From Cryptobacterium sp. CAG:338 (GTDB taxonomy: Bacteria > Actinomycetota > Coriobacteriia > Coriobacteriales > Eggerthellaceae), in contig FR896035.1 of assembly GCA_000435475.1 (NCBI GenBank), positions 1 through 18,308 of the forward strand: 18,308 bases of DNA. The letters run 5' to 3'. A program made the position numbers and the translations under genes. Shown in pieces: positions 14,368 through 18,308 of this stretch (positions are counted from its first letter, which is position 1; every line of letters starts with the position of its first letter). The notes below the pieces were generated by a model, which saw nothing but the letters and a program-made list of their open reading frames with translations, made no database searches and was not told where the DNA came from.

Positions 14368-14879
14368 TGTCCGCACCCTGCCATCATCGAAACCGCATGA
14401 GGTAAAACATCCACAACCCCATCCCAATTCTCACAGGCCGCCTTTTTGCTTCCAGGCAAATTGAGAACTAAGGTCGTTCCCCGCTGCATACACAATGCCC
14501 TTGAGAGCATTGCGCGCGGGGTTATGGTCAAGCTATAAGCGCGCATGCCTTCAGCAATACCAGGAACTTCACGATCGCAAACATCGCGCGTTGCTTCTGG
14601 TGTCACATCGCGCAAAGACAGACCCGTTCCTCCACAGGTAAGCACCACATCAACCTCAGGAATATCCGCTGCACGTACAAGAGCGGCAGATATCTCAGCA
14701 CGATCATCGCGTACTAATTCATAAGAAAGGCACTTCCATCCTTTTTCAGCAATACGCTGCTTAAGGGCAGCTCCAGCGCTATCCTGCGCTTCATCTCGAG
14801 TATCAGAACAGGTGATAAGAGCAAATCCTAATGAGGGCTCTGATGATTCGCCACGAGTGCAAAATGCTGCGCTATCCAT
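14364..14879 (-). CDS. mog: Molybdopterin adenylyltransferase (MogA/MoaB family)
   Basis: Adenylates molybdopterin with ATP, preparing it for molybdenum insertion by MoeA. It contains A-L-I-T-C-S-D-T-R, V-L-T-C-G-G-T-G-L-S-L-R-D-V-T-P-E-A-T (molybdopterin-binding GGTG motif) and L-V-L-N-L-P-G-S-K-K-A, typical of the family. 171 residues is normal. The ATG directly abuts the moeA stop codon, so the genes are translationally coupled; GGGAG lies about 11 bases upstream, within moeA. Its last codons overlap the moaC stop on the other strand, leaving no room for an intergenic terminator. Whether MogA or MoaB is the better name is not resolved. Confidence 0.9.
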   Translation of the reverse strand: MDSAAFCTRGESSEPSLGFALITCSDTRDEAQDSAGAALKQRIAEKGWKCLSYELVRDDRAEISAALVRAADIPEVDVVLTCGGTGLSLRDVTPEATRDVCDREVPGIAEGMRAYSLTITPRAMLSRALCMQRGTTLVLNLPGSKKAACENWDGVVDVLPHAVSMMAGCGH

Positions 14880-16151
14880 TTAAATTACAACTCCCTCATC
14901 CACATCGAGCAAAAGGCATTCCACTAACGTTCCAGCTTCAACTTTCTTGGAGGCTGGAACCCCTTCGGGCAAAATAGCCAAACAATTTCCGCTTTGGAAA
15001 GGGCTAAATAAACCAGAGCTTTGACTTTTCGCGGGACGAACCTGCAAACTGCCATCATCCAAGCGTTCCAACGTTGAACGCAAATAAATCCTTCGAGAAT
15101 CTTTCTTTTTCATATCGCGCGACAAACGTGCCCAAACACGCGGGCGATCAAGGGTCGCATATCCCTGCATTTTCCGCAAGGCAGGACGCACTAACATCTC
15201 AAACCCGCAATAAGCCGCCGCAGGATTACCCGACAAGCCAAATACTGGAGTATTCTTCACTAAGCCAAAGGTTTGCGCTTTGCCAGGACGCATGTTTACG
15301 AAGTCCATAAACAGCTCTCCCTGCTCTTTTACCACCTGTTGGATGTAGTCAAAATCTCCGTTGGAAGCTCCCCCGCTGGTAACCACAAAATCACTTTCTT
15401 CGACCGCCTCAAGAACAGCTGCCGCAAGCATATCTTTGTCATCGGGCACAATTGAATGCAGATGCGGAATTCCTCCTGCACGAACCACCGAGGCTCCGAT
15501 TGCATAAGAATTGCCATCGCGAATTTGGCCTGGTAACGGAAGAGTATCTGGCTCCACTAGCTCACTGCCAATAGGAATAACTGCTACGCGAGGTCGTTTA
15601 TAGACTTCTACTTGAGATAGTCCACAGCTTGCTAAAAGACCAGCACCCGCTGGACTGAGAGGTTCGCCCGCCTTGATAGCAACTTCCCCTGCTGCAATTT
15701 CCTCCCCTTTTTGACGAATATTATCGCCAGCAGAAGTAGGTGCACTAAACGCAACTCTCCCTGGAGCACGACCATCGTTTTCAAGATTAGTTACGATTTC
15801 GTACTTTACCACTGCATTCGCCCCGTCAGGAATTGGTGCACCGGTCATAATCCGAACACAAGTGCCTGGTTGAAGGACTTTATCGTAGTAGGCACCCGCA
15901 GGTATTTCATCGATTACCGGCAATTCGATCGGGGCTTCTGGAGTTGCATTGGCTAAGTCCGATGCAACTACTGCAAATCCATCCATTGCCGAATGATCGA
16001 AGGGAGAAATATCAATATCACTTGTTTGATTTTTTGCAGAAATGCGGCCCAATGCTTCAATGAGCGGAACCTTTTCGGTTTCAAGAGTATTGACCGTATC
16101 AAGCAGAAGCGCACGCGCCTGCTCCACGGGAATTAGTTCTTGCTTTGCCAT
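14880..16151 (-). CDS. moeA: Molybdopterin molybdenumtransferase MoeA
   Basis: Inserts molybdate into adenylated molybdopterin. Family landmarks are the S-A-M-D-G-F-A-V near the N-terminus (here H-S-A-M-D-G-F-A), I-M-T-G-A-P-I-P-D-G-A-N-A-V-V, the V-I-P-I-G-S-E-L block, V-V-T-S-G-G-A-S-N-G-D-F-D-Y and F-G-L-S-G-N-P-A-A-A. 423 residues fits. The ATG follows GAGG by five bases (minus strand). It is the first gene of moeA-mog. A terminator carrying a palindromic element (16223-16256) separates it from the upstream FmdE-like gene, so moeA probably has its own promoter, possibly under the same control as modA. Confidence 0.95.
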   Translation of the reverse strand: MAKQELIPVEQARALLLDTVNTLETEKVPLIEALGRISAKNQTSDIDISPFDHSAMDGFAVVASDLANATPEAPIELPVIDEIPAGAYYDKVLQPGTCVRIMTGAPIPDGANAVVKYEIVTNLENDGRAPGRVAFSAPTSAGDNIRQKGEEIAAGEVAIKAGEPLSPAGAGLLASCGLSQVEVYKRPRVAVIPIGSELVEPDTLPLPGQIRDGNSYAIGASVVRAGGIPHLHSIVPDDKDMLAAAVLEAVEESDFVVTSGGASNGDFDYIQQVVKEQGELFMDFVNMRPGKAQTFGLVKNTPVFGLSGNPAAAYCGFEMLVRPALRKMQGYATLDRPRVWARLSRDMKKKDSRRIYLRSTLERLDDGSLQVRPAKSQSSGLFSPFQSGNCLAILPEGVPASKKVEAGTLVECLLLDVDEGVVI

Positions 16152-16222
16152 ATTCGCCTCGTTTGCTCACTAAAAGATCGATGTGCTTTTCGAAAGAAAG
16201 ACCAGGTACAGGCCAAATAAAA

Positions 16223-16256
16223 AGCCTCTTTATTCTAACGTGAGAATAAAGAGGCT
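16223..16256 (-). terminator. Intrinsic terminator of the FmdE-like gene
   Basis: A perfect 14-bp stem, AGCCTCTTTATTCT (16223-16236) with AGAATAAAGAGGCT (16243-16256), has a 6-nt loop. On the minus strand it is followed by TTTTATTT (the stem itself ends in T), and it starts 8 bp after the FmdE-like stop. On the plus strand no T run follows, so it works leftward. Its lower part contains the 20-bp regulatory palindrome listed separately. Confidence 0.85.
16230..16249. promoter_or_regulatory. Putative molybdenum-regulon operator, site 4, inside terminator
   Basis: TTATTCTA-acgt-GAGAATAA matches the TTATTCTC-N4-GAGAATAA pattern at 15 of 16 arm positions. It is 79 bp upstream of the moeA ATG. It also forms part of the terminator stem, which by itself explains the symmetry, though not the match to the sites at 5425 and 8987-9022. 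A TAGAAT on the minus strand (plus 16232-16237) could be a -10 for moeA, but no clear -35 was seen. Confidence 0.45.
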
Positions 16257-16263
16257 AAAAGAG

Positions 16264-16809
16264 TTAAAGCACTTCGTAATAGGAACCGTAGGCACAATTT
16301 CGGCAAAGTGTTTCACCCTGGATGACAACTTCGCGCCCATCAGTTACCTGTTCACCACAACGCATGCAGGTTGCAACATGACGTGGTCGCCCAGGAAGGT
16401 CATTTTCGGTGATATTCACGCGCACCTGCTCGACCTTAAACAGATCTTCATCACTTCGCGCAGCAAACCATTCTTTTAGATTGCAATCCTTTGGGGCCTT
16501 TTCGCTCACGTTGGTCATGCGAATAGCCTTACCGCTTTGGATATCGTAAAACGTTGCAGCTTGCTTACCGAAATCAAGACATTTCATGCGACGTTTTCCA
16601 GGATGGCAATTCGTCACAACCATAATGGCATCGGTTAAGCAACGATCGCATTCGACAAACACGATAAGATCCCGATAAGTATCGGGATCCTCTATTCCAA
16701 AATACCGCAATGCATAACGAGCCATGCGCACGCCCGTTAATTGACCGCCGCAGAGATGCCCATGAAAGGAAATGGCACGTTCTAGATCTTCGTCAAAAGT
16801 ACGTTTCAT
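16264..16809 (-). CDS. FmdE-family protein with C-terminal zinc ribbon
   Basis: The N-terminal domain matches FmdE (named for formylmethanofuran dehydrogenase subunit E): H-G-H-L-C-G-G-Q-L-T-G-V-R-M-A at about 16-30, then V-E-C-D-R-C-L-T-D-A-I and F-G-K-Q-A-A-T-F-Y-D. The C-terminus has C-M-R-C-G-E and C-R-N-C, a zinc-ribbon pair. FmdE proteins are found near molybdenum or tungsten enzyme and cofactor genes in many anaerobes, but their biochemical role is not settled. I chose the ATG at 16809 because AAAGGA lies eight bases upstream; an ATG at 16827 in frame has no site. It is followed by a strong terminator, then moeA. No methanogenesis gene is seen, so a formylmethanofuran role is unlikely. 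Confidence 0.85.
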   Translation of the reverse strand: MKRTFDEDLERAISFHGHLCGGQLTGVRMARYALRYFGIEDPDTYRDLIVFVECDRCLTDAIMVVTNCHPGKRRMKCLDFGKQAATFYDIQSGKAIRMTNVSEKAPKDCNLKEWFAARSDEDLFKVEQVRVNITENDLPGRPRHVATCMRCGEQVTDGREVVIQGETLCRNCAYGSYYEVL

Positions 16810-16850
16810 CCCTTTTATCCTTTCCATCTAGCATTCTTGAGACTCGCTAC

Positions 16851-17447
16851 CTATAACTCTCGACGAGCTTCTATAGCACGACCCAGGGTTACTTCATCGG
16901 CGAATTCTAAATCTCCACCAACAGGCAAGCCACTTGCTAACCTGGACACTTTTACCCCAAGAGGCTTAATCAAGCGCGCCAAATAGCTCGCTGTTGTTTC
17001 TCCTTCAATATTGGGATTCGTCGCAAGAATTACTTCCGCGACACTCGGGTTATTCAAACGAGCAAGCAATTCTGCAATGTGCAAGTCGTCAGGTCCGATA
17101 CCTTCCAGGGGAGAAAGAGCCCCTCCCAAAACATGATAAACGCCTGAAAAGGTTCCTGTTCGTTCAATCGGCGGAATATCGCGTGGCTCCGATACCACGC
17201 AGATAGTATTCTGATCACGCTTCGATGAGGCACAGATATCGCAAAGTTCGTCTTGAGCATAATTAAAGCATCGTGAACAAAAATGCACCGTATCTTTCAC
17301 TTCGATAATTGCCTGAGCTAATCGCGTTGCATCTACACGGTCCTCGTTCAAGATCCAATAGGCAATGCGTTGAGCCGATTTAGGCCCAATACCTGGAAGA
17401 CGTTCTAATTCATCTAAAAGCTTCTGAATTGCAGAAGTCGCATTCAC
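16851..17447 (-). CDS. recR: Recombination mediator protein RecR
   Basis: Helps load RecA onto single-stranded DNA during gap repair, together with RecO/RecF. The N-terminal helix-hairpin-helix L-P-G-I-G-P-K-S-A-Q-R is at about 17-27, the zinc finger is C57/C60/C69/C72, and the Toprim region includes V-V-S-E-P-R-D-I and I-L-A-T-N-P-N-I-E-G-E-T-T-A. 198 residues is standard. The start is GTG with GTGGGG about 7 bases upstream. It follows ybaB, the usual dnaX-ybaB-recR order in many bacteria. A hairpin lies between ybaB and recR. Confidence 0.96.
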   Translation of the reverse strand: MNATSAIQKLLDELERLPGIGPKSAQRIAYWILNEDRVDATRLAQAIIEVKDTVHFCSRCFNYAQDELCDICASSKRDQNTICVVSEPRDIPPIERTGTFSGVYHVLGGALSPLEGIGPDDLHIAELLARLNNPSVAEVILATNPNIEGETTASYLARLIKPLGVKVSRLASGLPVGGDLEFADEVTLGRAIEARREL

Positions 17448-17496
17448 TCACGAACACCCCACAAGAATACCGAAAAGCATCTCATCACATAAAAGA

Positions 17497-17518
17497 GGGG
17501 CGAGAGGATCCTCGCCCC
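17497..17518 (-). terminator. Hairpin between ybaB and recR
   Basis: GGGGCGAG (17497-17504) pairs with CTCGCCCC (17511-17518), an 8-bp stem with a 6-nt loop. Read on the minus strand it is followed by TCTTTTATG, a weak U tract, and it starts 25 bp after the ybaB stop. It may act as an intrinsic or partial terminator before recR. Confidence 0.6.
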
Positions 17519-17543
17519 CAGACAAACACAGCACTGGTTTACT

Positions 17544-17882
17544 TTAGCGCAAACCAGGAATTCCTGGCATACCGCCGCCCATTCCGGGTAAGCCCATTCC
17601 GCCCGTTACGGCACTTAGGCGAGCATTGCTTTCTTCGTTAATATTGCGAATTGCTTCATTTACAGCAGCGCAAACCATATCTTGCAGCATTTCAACATCT
17701 TCAGGATCTACTGCTTCAGGATCAATCGTGATGGACTCAACCGTCATATCGCCACGAACAACAGCGGAAACCATTCCGCCACCTGCCGTACCTTCTGCGG
17801 TCATGGTAGCTACTTCTTCTTGCGCCTTTGCCAGTTCCTTTTGCATCTTTTGTGCCTGGCGCATCATTTGCTGCATATTCAT
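17544..17882 (-). CDS. YbaB/EbfC family nucleoid-associated protein
   Basis: Small DNA-binding protein of the YbaB family. The Gln/Met-rich helix (MNMQQMMRQAQKMQKEL), a G-G-G-M-V region, D-x-x-x-x-S-I-x-I-D-P-E and an ending in G-L-P-G-M-G-G-G-M fit the family. 112 residues is normal. AAGGAG lies upstream of the ATG. It lies between dnaX and recR as in many genomes. The cellular role is inferred to be nucleoid binding or linked to repair; not shown here. Symbol left blank because naming varies. Confidence 0.9.
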   Translation of the reverse strand: MNMQQMMRQAQKMQKELAKAQEEVATMTAEGTAGGGMVSAVVRGDMTVESITIDPEAVDPEDVEMLQDMVCAAVNEAIRNINEESNARLSAVTGGMGLPGMGGGMPGIPGLR

Positions 17883-17924
17883 AAGGTTGTCTCCTTTTGG
17901 TCGTCTTGCTTTGATGCGCTATAA

Positions 17925-17940
17925 AAAGCGCACGCGCTTT
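17925..17940 (-). terminator. Weak terminator-like hairpin after dnaX
   Basis: AAAGCG (17925-17930) pairs with CGCTTT (17935-17940) around a CACG loop. On the minus strand it continues into a short T run (CTTTTTAT). The stem is only six bp, so function is uncertain. It lies between the dnaX stop and ybaB. Confidence 0.35.
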
Positions 17941-18004
17941 AAGCATTGTACCGAATTGCAGCATACAAGCCACAAATCGCTTTATTAATACAGAAGCCTT
18001 TCAG

Positions 18005-18308
18005 TTATTCAGAAAGCTCTTCGAACTTTATTCCTTCCCCAAAACTATTTGTCAGAATAGTTTTTATCTGGGCGCTTTCATCGTTTCCTTCTATCGGCTG
18101 CATCGAGGGCTGCGGGGCAGGTTTATTCTCCTGCCCAACGTTAGGCTGATCGACAGCAGAAGGCAAAGAGACTTCTTCCTTCATTGAGCCGGTAGGGCTA
18201 TCGCTAACAATAGCTGCGTAACTCGGATCTTCTTCTGCCGCGAAAGCATCGCCATATGCTTCAAGAGGAACTCTTTCTTCCTCATAAGAAGAAACTGAAA
18301 TTGGCGCT
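18005..18308 (-). CDS. dnaX: DNA polymerase III subunit gamma/tau, C-terminal end (partial)
   Basis: An open frame of about 101 codons on the minus strand enters from the right edge and stops at TAA (plus 18005-18007). It is acidic and Pro/Ser-rich, typical of the variable tau linker, and ends in I-L-T-N-S-F-G-E-G-I-K-F-E-E-L, resembling the DnaX C-terminal end. The gene order dnaX-ybaB-recR supports this. The start and the AAA+ domain lie outside the window. The identity rests partly on context. Confidence 0.75.
   Translation of the reverse strand, partial: APISVSSYEEERVPLEAYGDAFAAEEDPSYAAIVSDSPTGSMKEEVSLPSAVDQPNVGQENKPAPQPSMQPIEGNDESAQIKTILTNSFGEGIKFEELSE

Noticed and set aside
18123..18130. 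TTATTCTC in the dnaX end
   Set aside because: It is inside coding sequence and has no partner arm; treated as background.

Overview
The window looks like part of the chromosome of an anaerobic Coriobacteriia-type actinomycete, probably Eggerthellaceae-like; moderate base composition and a possible Cryptobacterium-like genus are my inference. The pointers are a Tat-exported DMSO-reductase-family molybdoenzyme operon with an NrfD anchor and a TorD-type chaperone, a MobB-MobA fusion, a short ModE-like regulator, and a dnaX-ybaB-recR block. I saw no rRNA, tRNA, CRISPR array, insertion sequence or phage gene. No gene-free gap exceeds about 225 bp.

Layout. Positions 1-70 hold a strong-looking leftward promoter for something beyond the left edge. 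From 5259 down to 106 (minus strand) runs a four-gene complex iron-sulfur molybdoenzyme operon: catalytic subunit, four-cluster ferredoxin, NrfD membrane anchor, TorD-like chaperone. Divergent from it (plus strand) are a polyferredoxin with an internal twin-arginine-like motif, a divergent MoaE-like protein and a MobB-MobA fusion. A single-domain ModE-like regulator (8535-8888, minus) faces modA-modB-modC-moaA (9042-13747, plus), followed by moaC. Convergent to moaC are mog and moeA (minus), and upstream of these an FmdE-family protein. The right end is housekeeping: recR, ybaB and the 3' end of dnaX, all minus.

How it fits together. ModABC imports molybdate. MoaA and MoaC make cyclic pyranopterin, and MoeA and Mog adenylate molybdopterin and insert molybdenum. 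MobA-type activity adds the nucleotide to give the bis-MGD used by the molybdoenzyme. The TorD-like chaperone would load the enzyme before Tat export. No obvious MoaD or MoeB is present, and the MoaE-like protein lacks the usual C-terminal signature, so the molybdopterin synthase step is not fully explained here.

The main find is a 20-bp palindrome, TTATTCTC-N4-GAGAATAA. It occurs twice, overlapping, on the modA promoter, once in the divergent molybdoenzyme/polyferredoxin promoter region, and once upstream of moeA, where it is embedded in an intrinsic terminator. I propose it as the operator of a molybdenum regulon, with the single-domain ModE-like protein as first candidate regulator. Other unusual points are a signal peptide plus about 200-residue extracytoplasmic domain fused to ModB, and 18-bp tandem repeats inside two coding regions (torD-like and mobAB).
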